Shown in pieces: positions 58,961 through 62,700 of a stretch of 64,000 nucleotides of DNA. The notes below the pieces were generated by a model that ran no database searches, was not told the origin of the DNA, and was given only the letters and a program-made list of their open reading frames with translations. Location: assembly GCA_944474755.1 (NCBI GenBank), contig OX104119.1, positions 81,224,896-81,288,895 of the forward strand, in the 5' to 3' direction. Both the position numbers and the translations under genes were made by a program. Numbering within the stretch: position 1 is the first letter of the stretch; the number at the start of each line of letters is the position of its first letter. The stretch is from Limnoperna fortunei (lineage: Eukaryota > Mollusca > Bivalvia > Mytilida > Modiolidae).

Positions 58961-59706
58961 GTCTAAGTATTGTGACAACCATATAATATATCTATCCAGC
59001 GGATAGATATATATTGGATTATTAAAGCCTCCCTACTGTTCATTTTAACTTATTGTACTAAATATCACCCCAGACAGCTGCCTAAATTATATTTGGTGTC
59101 GTATCTCTCCAGAACATCATTTTTACTATTTTAAACTTTGTATAGTCTAACAAGGATACACATTACTTTTTTGTTTGTTAAACTCGAGGTTTTCCTCTGG
59201 CGTCACTGGCTTTCTTCATCAATAAACAACTTGAGGTTTTCCTCTGGCCTCACTGGCTTTCTTCATCAATAAAACTGGTCATTGTAACAAAGCTATAAAA
59301 TCGCTGTAAGTAGTGAATCAAGTCAGTCATCTCGTTAGGTTTTGAGTATTTATATGCAGATTATAAAACCCCTTAATTGAGGCCCCTTTTTTTGTACGGT
59401 TTGTGCTGTTCATCCTTATCCATGAATGTTCAATCTGTTAGATTATTGCTTACCTTTGTCTGTTATTTATTTTGGTCATGTGTGTGCCTTTCAATATTGA
59501 TTGTTGATTTTTTCACATTTTTGTGTAATCTGAGTTTTTTGGTCAGTTAAAAAATAAAATTAAAAGTAATATAATGCATATTTACTTTGTCTAGGGTTAT
59601 GTTCGAATATCAATATGGCTGTATCCATCTCCTAGAAAACCATTTTGTGATTCAGCAGATAATAATAGGAGTGGAATGATTGGTTGGTTAACCAGTCAGA
59701 TTCAAG
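2652..59706 (+). CDS. USP40: Ubiquitin-specific protease 40-like gene, 19 internal exons, partial at both ends
   Basis: Deubiquitinase of the USP (peptidase C19) family, expected to cleave ubiquitin from proteins with a Cys-His-Asp/Asn catalytic centre. Joined exons: 2652-2708, 5217-5336, 6167-6301, 8671-8739, 13440-13582, 14037-14197, 18607-18688, 22210-22378, 24258-24345, 25048-25121, 31174-31363, 32460-32565, 37189-37267, 40063-40113, 48706-48814, 49127-49215, 56728-56851, 58284-58423, 59595-59706. All have AG/GT borders, and the phases join without a stop to give 699 codons plus one base. The USP His box (GGHYHAF) is in exon 2. Stretches typical of vertebrate USP40 follow in the right order: SWNKRFRKQ, HPIREKEIEKQFQGKESAYM, GIDLEPILLN, APSSNQ, DAWHL and KGKLPP. 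The Cys box and the C-terminus lie outside the window. The assignment rests on recalled USP40 sequence, not a search. Exon borders are inferred from consensus and phase. Confidence 0.9.
2702..3510 (+). repeat. 59 bp minisatellite carrying exon 1 end and donor, 14 donor copies
   Basis: Each unit starts GAGAAG|GTAAGAGGTAGTTT, i.e. the last bases of exon 1 plus its 5' splice site, and ends TGTAACCCTCATT. The first unit is 12 bp shorter than the rest. Donor copies occur near 2709, 2757, 2816 and so on to about 3455. Read on from exon 1, the first unit meets a TAA. Confidence 0.93.
3551..3679. repeat. Foldback element (inverted repeat)
   Basis: Left arm 3551-3606 (TACTGCC..AGTGGAGGGTGTTA..) pairs imperfectly with right arm 3624-3679 (..TAACACCCTCCACT..GGCAGTA), around a loop of about 17 nt. 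Probably a MITE-like foldback. A related half (GAGGGTGTTATAT) follows at about 3739. Confidence 0.75.
4043..4865. repeat. Degenerate ~160 bp tandem repeat, about 5 units
   Basis: Units start ATGAAATTTTCCGTTTTTGT near 4043, 4208, 4371 and 4529, with a more diverged one near 4780. Each carries GATCAGCAATA and CTGAAATTGTCAGATGACTC blocks. The copies are clearly older than the other arrays. The rest of 3680-5216 is AT-rich intron with nothing else recognised. Confidence 0.8.
5217..5336 (+). CDS. USP40: USP40 exon 2, catalytic His box
   Basis: Forty codons, phase 0 to 0, acceptor TTTTACAG and donor CCT|GTGAGT. It contains YELFSVVIHKGG, then GGHYHAFIRDVD and a conserved W (GKW), the classic USP His-box layout. 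The catalytic His is the H of GHY, codon 5283-5285. This is the strongest single piece of evidence for a USP family protease. Confidence 0.95.
5539..6150. repeat. 29 bp minisatellite, about 21 copies
   Basis: Unit CTAATTGGGGACACACTTGT plus CATCTAGTT. The array runs into the polypyrimidine tract of exon 3. One diverged copy near 6118-6127 reads TGTTCTTTTCAG and looks like a splice acceptor. Confidence 0.95.
6167..6301 (+). CDS. USP40: USP40 exon 3
   Basis: Forty-five codons, phase 0 to 0, acceptor TTATAAG and donor GCT|GTAAGT. The acidic start (DEET) leads to DSPVELIQAILVRNK, which resembles the segment after the USP40 catalytic core (DHPLMILKAILL type). An upstream AG at 6126-6127 would add 13 codons (GHPCYLVLIFYYK) in frame. 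I prefer 6167 because it keeps spacing closer to known USP40. The last 75 nt of this exon are the body of the 79 bp array in the next intron. Confidence 0.85.
6226..7975 (+). repeat. 79 bp minisatellite made of exon 3's 3' half plus donor, 18 donor copies
   Basis: The unit is the last ~75 nt of exon 3 (from AAGTAGACTCTCCAGTAGAA to GACAAGCTGTGTGCT) joined through GTAAGT to the next copy. Donors lie at 6302 and about every 76-79 bp to about 7905. Some units lack 3-4 bp (TTAGAAATAAAG for TTAGTCAGAAATAAAG). A SINE interrupts the array at 6797-7064. Confidence 0.95.
6797..7064 (+). mobile_element. tRNA-derived SINE, full-length copy
   Basis: The tRNA-like head has an A box (TGGCTGAGTGG, 6807-6817) and a B box (GGTTCGATTC, 6871-6880). 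The body contains ACTCGACTCCAATCTTAATT and AATAAAAACTGGACGCCATG, and the tail is AAAC-rich. A 14 bp target duplication, TCCAGTAGAACTGA, lies at 6783-6796 and 7065-7078. The head resembles a tRNA with a long variable arm (Leu or Ser class), but the element is not a working tRNA gene. It inserted into an existing 79 bp repeat unit. Confidence 0.92.
7976..8670. other. Intron sequence before exon 4
   Basis: AT-rich, no repeat structure or gene recognised. Confidence 0.6.
8671..8739 (+). CDS. USP40: USP40 exon 4
   Basis: Twenty-three codons, phase 0 to 0, acceptor TTATTGTAG and donor AAG|GTAATG. It encodes GVSWNKRFRKQFGP, close to the ISWNKKYRKQHGP block of vertebrate USP40. Confidence 0.9.
8820..9860 (+). 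repeat. Dispersed repeat split by the LINE fragment
   Basis: The flanks (8840-8952 with GTCTGTCC/TTTGTCC motifs, and 9736-9852 with GATAAGATCTCC..AAAAAGGGGTG..GGGACATCAG) both resemble the unbroken copy at 11140-11310. Class unknown. Confidence 0.55.
8953..9700 (+). mobile_element. Non-LTR retrotransposon (LINE) fragment, 3' end, broken
   Basis: Two frames read as the C-terminal end of a LINE reverse transcriptase polyprotein. About 9052-9290 gives TDSFTYLGSPV, LIGKACNIF and LYQICVLSTV. About 9278-9574 gives YGSECCRK, then RRRWKWIGHVMRRD and a stop in WRQW*KGEMKSWG. The frame shifts near 9290 and matching residues continue past the stop to about 9680, so it is a dead copy. It ends in TAAGTAAGTAAG at about 9692-9703. 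Clade not assigned. Weak similarity upstream suggests a 5' truncation near 8953. Confidence 0.85.
10155..10385. repeat. 31 bp minisatellite, about 7 copies
   Basis: Unit CTGTATTCCAGGGGTGTCGT plus GGAGTATGTCT. It is open in several frames on both strands only because it is repetitive. Confidence 0.95.
10681..10738 (+). mobile_element. SINE 3' end fragment
   Basis: GATATAGCTGAAAAATTGCT.. then AAACAAACAAAA matches the 3' end of the SINE at 6797-7064. Confidence 0.75.
10765..11060. repeat. Dispersed palindromic repeat, copy A
   Basis: Contains TTAAATTATGG..GAGGACTTAAAATTCCATAATTTA (an inverted repeat) and ACAAATTCTCCCAACCCCAA. A second copy is at 17545-17850. Confidence 0.65.
11140..11289 (+). 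repeat. Dispersed repeat copy adjoining the 25 bp array
   Basis: Has GTCGGTTCGTTCGTTTGTCC, GAGATCTCCTCAATTC and AAAAAAGGGGTG, and leads straight into the minisatellite. The related sequence at 9736-9852 has only one copy of the array motif. Confidence 0.6.
11290..12805. repeat. 25 bp minisatellite in three blocks, about 40 copies
   Basis: Unit GTGGGACATCAGGGTCACAG plus AGACA. Blocks: 11290-11774, 12250-12492 and 12538-12805. The first gap is the inserted element 11775-12249. The second arises from a 288 bp block duplication (shift measured between the CATGAAAGCCTGTCAGGG sites at 12238 and 12526). Confidence 0.95.
11775..12249. mobile_element. Non-autonomous terminal-inverted-repeat element (MITE-like), 475 bp
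   Basis: Ends in CAGGCTTTCA and TGAAAGCCTG (10 bp inverted), with looser pairing inside (CCCTTATTTTC against AAAAAATAAGGGC). It is flanked by TCAGGG at 11769-11774 and 12250-12255, a possible 6 bp target duplication inside a repeat unit. AT-rich, no coding capacity. Superfamily not assigned. Confidence 0.75.
12844..12905 (+). mobile_element. SINE-like 3' end with (ATCA)n tail
   Basis: GAAATATTGCTTGCTGGACG, TTAAACAACACA, then ATCAATCAATCA. A similar tail, TAATTGCTGGCCATCAATCA, occurs at 13897-13945. Confidence 0.6.
12968..13222. repeat. ~24 bp minisatellite, about 11 copies
   Basis: Unit GAAGTCTATACATTTCTCAT with variants GATGTTTATACATTTTTC and GACTTATATACATTTCTC. Exon 5 follows about 220 bp downstream. 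Confidence 0.9.
13440..13582 (+). CDS. USP40: USP40 exon 5
   Basis: Acceptor TTTTGCAG, donor GAG|GTACAA, phase 0 to 2. It encodes FLEKNNDIFLFEAATNQVSL and a Lys/Arg-rich end; the IFL block corresponds to QIFLLSSD in USP40. The split final Arg codon (AG|A) joins exactly to exon 6. Confidence 0.85.
14037..14197 (+). CDS. USP40: USP40 exon 6
   Basis: Acceptor ATATTCAG, donor AAG|GTATGA, phase 2 to 1. It encodes HAWFNFDDSRV, then HPIREKEIEKQFQGKESAYM and LFYRK, nearly identical to the most conserved post-catalytic block of USP40. Among the most diagnostic exons of the gene. Confidence 0.95.
14454..17255. repeat. 59 bp minisatellite, about 47 copies, with a 943 bp higher-order duplication
   Basis: Unit includes AACAGTAAAACCATTGACTG, ACTGGTCACTAAAACC and AATGACATATAATCTTTGC. 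The rare variant ACTAGAACC at 14478 recurs at 15421. The whole order of variants from about 14463 to 15400 repeats at about 15406 to 16340, 16 units per block. It lies in the intron after exon 6 but shares no sequence with that exon's end. Confidence 0.95.
17545..17850. repeat. Dispersed palindromic repeat, copy B
   Basis: The inverted pair GGATTATCAGATTTCTCCAA and TTGGAGAAATCTGATAATCC brackets TTAAATTATGG..CCATAATTTAA. Downstream ACAAATTCTCCCAACCCCAG is shared with 10765-11060. Confidence 0.7.
18087..18300 (+). mobile_element. tRNA-derived SINE copy lacking the B-box segment
   Basis: Head GGGCCTCGTTGGCCTTGTGG, body GTACTCGACTCTAATATTAA and ACTGGACGCCATGATATAGC match the SINE at 6797. The stretch with TCAACACTGAG..GGTTCGATTC is missing: the sequence goes from CACGTGGTCA straight to GGGAGGGTGTACTC. 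Confidence 0.85.
18419..18515. repeat. 33 bp tandem repeat, 3 copies
   Basis: Unit ATGTAGGTGGGCATTACAGC plus TCTTTATAGCATT. It ends about 90 bp before exon 7. Confidence 0.9.
18607..18688 (+). CDS. USP40: USP40 exon 7
   Basis: Acceptor TTTTCAG, donor AAG|GTATTT, phase 1 to 2. It encodes GNPGYGVPPDLIADVLLENE, matching the NPRYGVP.HLLNEMD region of USP40. Confidence 0.88.
18689..19415. other. Intron after exon 7
   Basis: AT-rich, nothing recognised before the 75 bp array. Confidence 0.6.
19416..20740. repeat. ~75 bp minisatellite, about 18 copies
   Basis: Unit contains TTGTACATAGAGAAGCACAA, ACATTATCCAGTAGTAGAG and GGGGGCATGAATATATACT. Variants are ACCAAGAG and TATAGTTCAAAC. The GGCATGAATATATACTGATT block at the right end also occurs alone at 38532-38551. 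Confidence 0.95.
20780..21060 (-). repeat. Dispersed repeat, inverted relative to 38330-38500
   Basis: The reverse complement carries CAAGTCCTGCAACTCAAAGG, GCGACGTCATA and GTTCTTTATA in the same order as 38330-38500. Confidence 0.65.
21339..21660 (+). mobile_element. Two SINE copies in tandem, the first internally deleted
   Basis: 21339-21415 keeps the head (GGACTGGCCGAGTGTTTAAG) and the tail (TTAAACACCATCAGACAAAC) only. 21428-21655 is a diverged longer copy with GGCCTCAGTGGCAGAGTG, CCTGTCAACACTTAGGTTGC, GGTTCAAGTC (B box) and ATTATAGCTGAAAAATTGCT. Confidence 0.82.
21833..21920. repeat. ~29 bp repeat, 3 copies
   Basis: Unit GAAGTCCTGGTAGGGATCGG plus GGGAT. Confidence 0.85.
22210..22378 (+). 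CDS. USP40: USP40 exon 8, start of ubiquitin-like region
   Basis: Acceptor TTTCTCAG, donor GAG|GTCAGT, phase 2 to 0. It encodes a beta-rich stretch (ITVQVHFSQSYLYYSGAL), then ELTIDRRKTVADLIIAIKE. The last part has the look of a ubiquitin-like fold (strand, then K-T-V-x-D-L helix start) and matches DLTFDKRKTLGDLRQSIF of USP40. Confidence 0.9.
22462..24257. other. Intron before exon 9 with dispersed repeats
   Basis: Contains GTCCGTCCGTCCGTCCGTCT at 22467, a 22 bp repeat of ACACTTATCCTGGGGA at 23800-23865, and a dispersed element at 23908-24160 (TACCCCCACTCGTAAGAGAA, GTCCGTCTGTCTGTCTGTCT, GGTGGAGTGGGTGTATACTT). No gene recognised. Confidence 0.55.
24258..24345 (+). CDS. USP40: USP40 exon 9
   Basis: Acceptor TATTTCAG, donor CTG|GTAACT, phase 0 to 1. 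It encodes RLRELPAGHHLYNIIS, matching AKLVPAGLHIYQSL of USP40, within the same ubiquitin-like unit as exon 8. Confidence 0.85.
24346..25047. other. Intron between exons 9 and 10
   Basis: AT-rich and repeat-free to the eye. A possible small exon at 24832-24854 was rejected because it breaks the frame. Confidence 0.6.
25048..25121 (+). CDS. USP40: USP40 exon 10
   Basis: Acceptor TTATTGTAG, donor CAG|GTCAGT, phase 1 to 0. It encodes DDYNKAIKDTGVDHG then MLFIWDGCQ, matching the DIFVWNG strand that ends this ubiquitin-like unit in USP40. About 48 nt of the exon end recur in the 55 bp array of the following intron. Confidence 0.88.
25067..30610 (+). repeat. 55 bp minisatellite of exon 10 end plus donor, 100 copies
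   Basis: The unit is GTCAGTA followed by ACAGGTGTAGATGATGGGAC..GGATGGTTGTCAG, so each carries about 48 nt like the exon 10 end and the donor CAG|GTCAGT. The first donor is at 25122 and the last at 30567. The distance of 5445 bp is exactly 99 x 55, so there is no net insertion or deletion. Variants are substitutions such as GATGAT/GACCAT/CACGAT, ATGTTA/ATGGTA, TCAG/TCTG. Confidence 0.97.
30612..30784 (+). mobile_element. SINE 3' half
   Basis: TGCAGGCAACC, ATTGACAATGATTGCTGGTT, GATGCCATGAAGTGGCTGAA and AAACAAACAAAC resemble the body and tail of the SINE at 6797. It abuts the end of the 55 bp array. Confidence 0.7.
31174..31363 (+). CDS. USP40: USP40 exon 11
   Basis: Acceptor ATTGTACAG, donor CAGG|GTAAGG, phase 0 to 1. 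It encodes VPSGIDLEPILLNITYG (compare TGIDCEPLLLNV of USP40), then a Lys-rich stretch with LTLENFKVIVSKKTGIGLKN, again ubiquitin-like in character. Confidence 0.9.
31395..32390. repeat. ~40 bp minisatellite, about 25 copies
   Basis: Unit GTATGATCCTTAGTGACAAT plus ACTGGTACCAGTCTTGTAG. Later units are more diverged (ATGCTCATTAATGCCAATCC, CTCGCTAGAGCTAATGCTGG). It shares nothing with exon 11. Confidence 0.93.
32460..32565 (+). CDS. USP40: USP40 exon 12
   Basis: Acceptor TTATACAG, donor TGA|GTAAGA, phase 1 to 2. It encodes DTTLEKLKLKDGDEIIMEDK, the end of a ubiquitin-like unit (a helix, then a D-G-D-x-I turn and strand), corresponding to the RNGSSILIQDS area of USP40. Confidence 0.85.
32982..33190. 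repeat. 18 bp minisatellite, about 11 copies
   Basis: Unit AGTCATGTTATTCCACTT. The period is a multiple of three, which gives open frames on both strands without meaning a protein. Confidence 0.95.
33421..35127. repeat. 50 bp minisatellite, about 34 copies
   Basis: Unit ACATTGGTCTCATGTTTTTG plus TTGGGTTGAATGGTGTTTTG and TATCACTTTA. The period is exactly 50. The main variants are GGGT/GGCT and GTATCAC/GTATAAC. Confidence 0.97.
35135..36352. repeat. Dispersed element with six internal ~170 bp tandem units
   Basis: The left end has ATACCCCCGCTTGAAAAGCG, GGGGGTATATAG and GTCCGTCCGTCCG. The right end has GGTGAGCATTGCTCACCGG (a palindrome). Units repeat GCAACTCCTCCTACACCACT, GAATGGAATTTGATGAAAC and GATATTTGGGGTTTCCCATA. 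Its ends resemble those of the element at 23908-24160. Class not assigned. Confidence 0.8.
36376..36475 (-). mobile_element. SINE fragment, reverse strand
   Basis: GTGTCCAGTTTTTATTG and CTGGCAATCCTTGTCAATTA are the reverse complement of the SINE body. Confidence 0.75.
36476..37188. other. Intron before exon 13
   Basis: Contains a further degenerate dispersed repeat at about 36630-36905 (GGGGTATACTGTTTTACCC.., ..GCGGTATCAGTATCGAGCAT). No gene. Confidence 0.5.
37189..37267 (+). CDS. USP40: USP40 exon 13
   Basis: Acceptor TTTTTACTAG, donor GAG|GTAAGT, phase 2 to 0. It encodes SSRLDKSGQNKIRLCFPIYV then ENHCSE. Similarity to known USP40 is weak here. The call rests on good splice sites, correct phase on both sides and an open frame. 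Confidence 0.72.
37680..37956. mobile_element. Short inverted-repeat element flanked by TTAA
   Basis: Left end TTAAGGTATCCGGACCATAA, right end inverted (CAATTGTGGGTCGGATACC then TTAA): about 21 bp imperfect inverted repeats with TTAA at both edges, as in piggyBac-type target duplication. No coding capacity. A diverged relative starts near 38091 (GCGGTATACAGACCACAAAT) and may end near 38706 (GGGTTTGATATCTTAA). Confidence 0.65.
38330..38710 (+). repeat. Dispersed repeat region
   Basis: Carries sequence inverted at 20780-21060 and the GGCATGAATATATACTGATT block related to the 75 bp array. No gene. Confidence 0.55.
39112..39258. repeat. Foldback element, ~65 bp arms
   Basis: CAATTAATGA..TTAGGATTTATCAGCC..ATATTCACC pairs with GGTGAATATACATTTTTGAG..GGCTGATAAATCCTGAT..TTCATTAATTG around CGAGCCGCTAAGCAA. 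A relative lies at 57464-57600. Confidence 0.8.
39590..39670. repeat. Dispersed motif shared with the 57065 hairpin
   Basis: Contains CTTGACTACTATGCAGCGGA followed by ATC. The same 20-mer is the loop and inner stem of the hairpin at 57065-57172. Confidence 0.6.
40063..40113 (+). CDS. USP40: USP40 exon 14, short
   Basis: Seventeen codons (VLHDGNRRIRLDVTADM), acceptor TCTGGCAG and donor ATG|GTAAAA, phase 0 to 0. It reads on into TIKEVK of exon 15, which gives a ubiquitin-like strand and helix start (compare DIRIKAIKELK in USP40). The last 16 nt recur in the 42 bp array that follows. Confidence 0.8.
40098..42765 (+). repeat. 41-42 bp minisatellite carrying exon 14 end and donor, about 64 donor copies
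   Basis: Unit is GTAAAACCCAGTTAATTCAC, TAAACT and TGTAACAGCTGACATG. The last 16 nt equal the end of exon 14 and are followed by the donor ATG|GTAAAA. Variants: CAC/CAT, TGTAAC/TGTAAT/TATAAC, CCCAG/CCAG. One more unit lies beyond the transposon at 44831-44880. A 250-codon reverse-strand frame here is a by-product of the 14-codon period. Confidence 0.96.
42766..44830. mobile_element. TA-flanked inverted-repeat transposon, non-autonomous, inserted in the 42 bp array
   Basis: Left end CCGTACATACTCGCCCATAA (GACTAC..), right end inverted (GTCGTCTTATAGGCGAAG then ATATACGG). The array reads CCCAGTTA before it and TAATTCAC after it, so the target TA is duplicated. AATAAGACGACCCCCC-like motifs recur near both ends. 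The TA target fits the Tc1/mariner superfamily. No transposase frame seen. Confidence 0.8.
43148..44079. mobile_element. Nested pogo/Tigger-like non-autonomous element
   Basis: Left end CAGTCGAACCTCGTTGTCTC, right end inverted (ATCGAGGTTTGACTG), TA on both sides (43146-43147 and 44080-44081). The CAGTCRAACCTCG ends and repeated CTCGAACT..CTCGATA motifs are typical of pogo/Tigger elements. 932 bp, no transposase. Confidence 0.82.
45030..47205. repeat. 70 bp minisatellite, about 31 copies
   Basis: Unit contains ACATATAAACATCACCCAGC, ACGTCACCAAGAGGAAGCCC and TGTTGTTAGGACGTTGCCAG. Copies differ mainly at CpG-type sites (GGACGTT/GGGCGTT/GGGTGTT/GGGCATT). No exon homology. Confidence 0.96.
47860..48450. 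repeat. Degenerate ~255 bp repeat, about 2.3 units
   Basis: Shared blocks: GCAGATTGATTTGAAATATT, AAGATGGCCACCA and GGACCCTATGGGAAAA, at about 48041/48310, 48123/48394 and 48163/48427. The rest of 47206-48705 is AT-rich intron. Confidence 0.75.
48706..48814 (+). CDS. USP40: USP40 exon 15
   Basis: Acceptor ATTTTACAG, donor CAT|GTAAAT, phase 0 to 1. It encodes TIKEVKTASLSKFCIQSVPE, then GGRLRIDHDTLGLRSP, matching IKELKLM..LRPIDRNGKLL in USP40. Confidence 0.88.
48868..49018. repeat. ~83 bp direct duplication
   Basis: ATGATGCCCTGAATTCATAA / ATTATTCCCTGAATTCATAA, then AAGGTTGATGGACCTTTACA, two tandem copies in the short intron between exons 15 and 16. Confidence 0.85.
49127..49215 (+). CDS. USP40: USP40 exon 16
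   Basis: Acceptor AATTGTAG, donor CAG|GTAAGT, phase 1 to 0. It encodes YENLTLSDAGISKGSNLVIE then PGLAPSSNQ, matching SYTLKEAELKMGSSLGLCLGKAPSSS of USP40. Its last ~57 nt plus donor form the unit of the following 76 bp array. Confidence 0.93.
49158..56208 (+). repeat. ~76 bp minisatellite of exon 16 end plus donor, about 89 copies, with a 2.1 kb higher-order duplication
   Basis: Unit is GTAAGTTATATAACACACAA then C and ATCCAAGGGAAGTAACTTAG..AGTAGTAATCAG. About 57 nt equal the exon 16 end and are followed by CAG|GTAAGT. Rare variants repeat at a distance of 2112 bp (GAAGTTTCTT at 49701 and 51813; TAATTTAG at 50831 and 52943). Some units are 72 bp (AACAGTAATAG). A short transposon interrupts at 54011-54342. 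The last unit ends CAG|GTCAGC at 56208. Confidence 0.97.
54011..54342. mobile_element. Inverted-repeat element (MITE-like), 332 bp
   Basis: Perfect 13 bp ends CAGGGCTTTTCCT / AGGAAAAGCCCTG. The repeat-unit sequence GTAAC lies on both sides (54006-54010, 54343-54347), a 5 bp target duplication. No coding capacity. The ends resemble those of the element at 11775-12249. Confidence 0.82.
56210..56727. other. Intron before exon 17
   Basis: AT-rich, nothing recognised. Confidence 0.6.
56728..56851 (+). CDS. USP40: USP40 exon 17
   Basis: Acceptor TTTTTTCAAG, donor TAG|GTAAAA, phase 0 to 1. It encodes ITLTFTPGDPKSDRPDMEIT, then VDKMTTVGDCLQWIILKAGF, another ubiquitin-like unit. USP40 has MEIVVEETISVRDCLKLMLK at this point. 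Confidence 0.93.
57065..57172. repeat. 45 bp imperfect inverted repeat (hairpin)
   Basis: Arms 57065-57109 (AAAAACAGGATTGAACTGGT..ATTGGATTCC) and 57128-57172 (GGAATCCAATATTGACC..ACCTGTTTTT). The loop ACTTGACTACTATGCAGC is also found at 39630-39650. Confidence 0.8.
57464..57600. repeat. Foldback element related to 39112-39258
   Basis: ATTAGGATTTTTCAGC, AAAAATGTATATTCA, GTAGCCGCT, then TGAATATTGCATTTTTTCGG and TAATCCTGAAAG: the same layout with diverged arms. Confidence 0.65.
58284..58423 (+). CDS. USP40: USP40 exon 18
   Basis: Acceptor TACTTTAAG, donor AAA|GTAGGT, phase 1 to 0. It encodes DDAWHLQKTNWCGEAADVL, then LTLEMSLVHHGDHLLLVKGK and LPPK. It aligns with DAWHLRKMDWCYEAGEPL and GDTLLLIEGQLPP of USP40. 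Confidence 0.95.
58600..59052. repeat. (AT)n microsatellites with a repeated 40 bp block and a perfect 37 bp inverted repeat
   Basis: TTGGATTACTAAAGCCTCCC plus TACTGTTCATTTTAAC occurs near 58608, 58676 (TTATTAAAG), 58880 and 59014, separated by AT runs. Its start also appears inverted near 58833-58850. Arms 58758-58794 and 58798-58834 match perfectly around TCA. Confidence 0.85.
59179..59275. repeat. ~48 bp direct duplication
   Basis: GAGGTTTTCCTCTGGCGTCA / GAGGTTTTCCTCTGGCCTCA, then CTGGCTTTCTTCATCAATAA, two copies. Confidence 0.85.
59595..59706 (+). CDS. USP40: USP40 exon 19, last visible
   Basis: Acceptor TTGTCTAG, donor CAAG|GTTAGT, phase 0 to 1. It encodes GYVRISIWLYPSP (compare GFLKVPIWWYQL of USP40), then a low-conservation stretch ending GWLTSQIQ. 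Further exons must lie beyond the right edge. Confidence 0.88.
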
Positions 59707-59761
59707 GTTAGTGTGGAAGATTTTTATTTTAAAAAGTGATTAAAGTAGTCATCTACCAGTA

Positions 59762-62700
59762 ATTGCCTGCTGCCAACACTGAGGTTGGGGGTTAGAGCCT
59801 GCTGCCAACACTGAGGTTGGAGGGTTTTAGCCTGCTGCCAACACTGAGGTTGGGGGTTAGAGCCTGCTGCCAACACTGAGGTTGGGGGGTTAGAGCCTGC
59901 TGCCAACACTGTGGTTGGGGGGTTAGAGCCTGCTGCCAACACTGAGGTTGGAGGGTTAGAGCCTGCTGCCAACACTGAGGTTGGGGGGTTAGAGCCTGCT
60001 GGCAACACTGTGGTTGGGGGTTAGAGCCTGCTGCCAACACTGAGGTTGGGGGTTAAGGCCTGCTGTCAACACTGAGGTTAGGGGGTTAGAGCCTGCTGCC
60101 AACACTGTGGTTGGGGGTTAGAGCCTGCTGCCAACACTGAGGTTGGAGGGTTAGAGCCTGCTGCCAACACTGAGGTTGGGGGGTTAGAGCCTGCTGCCAA
60201 CACTGAGGTTGGGGGTTAAGGCCTGCTGCCAACACTGAGGTTGGGGGGTTAGAGCCTGCTGCCAACACTGTGGTTTGGGGTTAGAGCCTGCTGCCAACAC
60301 TGAGGTTGGGGGTTAAGGCCTGCTGCCAACACTGTGGTTGGGGGTTAGAGCCTGCTGCCAACACTGTGGTTGGAGGGTTAGAGCCTGCTGCCAACACTGT
60401 GGTTGGGGGCTAGAGCCTGCTGCCAACACTGAGGTTGGGGGTTATAGCCTGCTGGCAACACTGAGGTTGGGGGGTTAGAGCCTGCTGCCAACACTGTGGT
60501 TGGAGGGTTAGAGCCTGCTGCCAAAACTGAGGTTGGGGGTTAAGGCCTGCTGCCAACACTGAGGTTGTGGGGTTATAGCCTGCTGCCAACACTGAGGTTG
60601 GGGGTTAGAGCCTGCTGCCAACACTGTGGTTTGGGGTTAGAGCCTGCTGCCAACACTGAGGTTGGGGGTTAAGGCCTGCTGCCAACACTGTGGTTGGGGG
60701 TTAGAGCCTGCTGCCAACACTGTGGTTGGAGGGTTAGAGCCTGCTGCCAACACTGTGGTTGGGGGCTAGAGCCTGCTGCCAACACTGAGGTTGGGGGTTA
60801 TAGCCTGCTGGCAACACTGAGGTTGGGGGGTTAGAGCCTGCTGCCAACACTGTGGTTGGAGGGTTAGAGCCTGCTGCCAAAACTGAGGTTGGGGGTTAAG
60901 GCCTGCTGCCAACACTGAGGTTGTGGGGTTATAGCCTGCTGCCAACACTGAGGTTGGGGGTTAGAGCCTGCTGCCAACACTGAGGTTGGAGGGTTAGAGC
61001 CTGCTGCCAACACTGAGGTTGGGGGTTATAGCCTGCTGCCAACACTGAGGTTGGGGGGTTAGAGCCTGCTGTCAACACTGTGGTTGGGGGTTAAGGCCTG
61101 CTGCCAACACTGAGGTTGGGGGGTTAGAGCCTGCTGCCAACACTGTGGTTGGAGGGTTAGAGCCTGCTGCCAAAACTGAGGTTGGGGGTTAAGGCCTGCT
61201 GCCAACACTGAGGTTGTGGGGTTATAGCCTGCTGCCAACACTGAGGTTGGGGGTTAGAGCCTGCTGCCAACACTGAGGTTGGAGGGTTAGAGCCTGCTGC
61301 CAACACTGAGGTTGGGGGTTATAGCCTGCTGCCAACACTGAGGTTGGGGGGTTAGAGCCTGCTGCCAACACTGTGGTTTGGGGGGTTAGAGCCTGCTGCC
61401 AACACTGAGGTTGGGTGGTTAGAGCCTGCTGCCAACACTGAGGTTGGAGGGTTAGAGCCTGCTGCCAACACTGAGGTTGGGGGTTCGAGCCTGCTGGCAA
61501 CACTGAGGTTGGGGGGTTAGAGCCTGCTGCCAACACTGTGGTTGGGGGGTTAGAGCCTGCTGCCAACACTGAGGTTGGGGGTTAGAGCCTGCTGCCAACA
61601 CTGAGGTTGGGGGTTATAGCCTGCTGCCAACACTGAAGTTGGGGGGTTAGAGCCTGCTGCCAACACTGAGGTTGGGTGGTTAGAGCCTGCTGCCAACACT
61701 GAGGTTGGAGGGTTAGAGCCTGCTGCCAACACTGAGGTTGGAGGGTTAGAGCCTGCTGCCAACACTGAGGTTGGGGGTTCGAGCCTGCTGGCAACACTGA
61801 GGTTGAGGGTAAGAGCCTGCTGCCAACACTGAGGTTGGGGTTAAGGCCTGCTGCCAAAACTGAGGTTGGGGGTTAGAGCCTGCTGCCAACACTGAGGTTG
61901 GGGGTTAGAGCCTGCTGCCAACACTGAGGTTGTGGGGGTTAGAGCCTGCTGTCAACACTGAGGTTGGGGGGTTAGAGCCTGCTGCCAACACTGAGGTTGG
62001 GGTTAGAGCCTGCTGCCAAAACTGAGGTTGGGGGTTAGAGCCTGCTGCCAACACTGAGGTTGGGGGTTAGAGCCTGCTGCCAACACTGAGGTTGTGGGGG
62101 TTAGAGCCTGCTGTCAACACTGAGGTTGGGGGGTTAGAGCCTGCTGCCAACACTGAGGTTGGGGGTTAGAGCCTGCTGCCAACACTGAGGTTGGAGGTTA
62201 GAGCCTGCTGCCAACACTGAGGTTGGGGGTTAGAGCCTGCTGCCAACACTGTGGTTGGGGGTTAGAGCCTGCTGCCAACACTGAGGTTGGGGGGGTTAGA
62301 GCCTGCTGCCAACACTGAGGTTGGGGGGTTAGAGCCTGCTGTCAAAACTGAGGTTGGGGGTTAGAGCCTGCTGCCAACACTGAGGTTGGAGGGTTAGAGC
62401 CTGCTGCCAACACTGAGGTTGGGGGGTTAGAGCCTGCTGGCAACACTGAGGTTGGGGGGTTAGAGCCTGCTGCCAACACTGAGGTTGGGGGGTTAGAGCC
62501 TGCTGCCAACACTGAGGTTGGGGGGTTAGAGCCTGCTGCCAACACTGAGGTTGGGGGTTAAGGCCTGCTGCCAACACTGAGGTTGGGGGTTAGAGCCTGC
62601 TGCCAACACTGAGGTTGGGTGGTTAGAGCCTGCTGCCAACACTGAGGTTGGGGGTTAGAGCCTGCTGCCAACACTGAGGTTGGGGGGTTAGAGCCTGCTG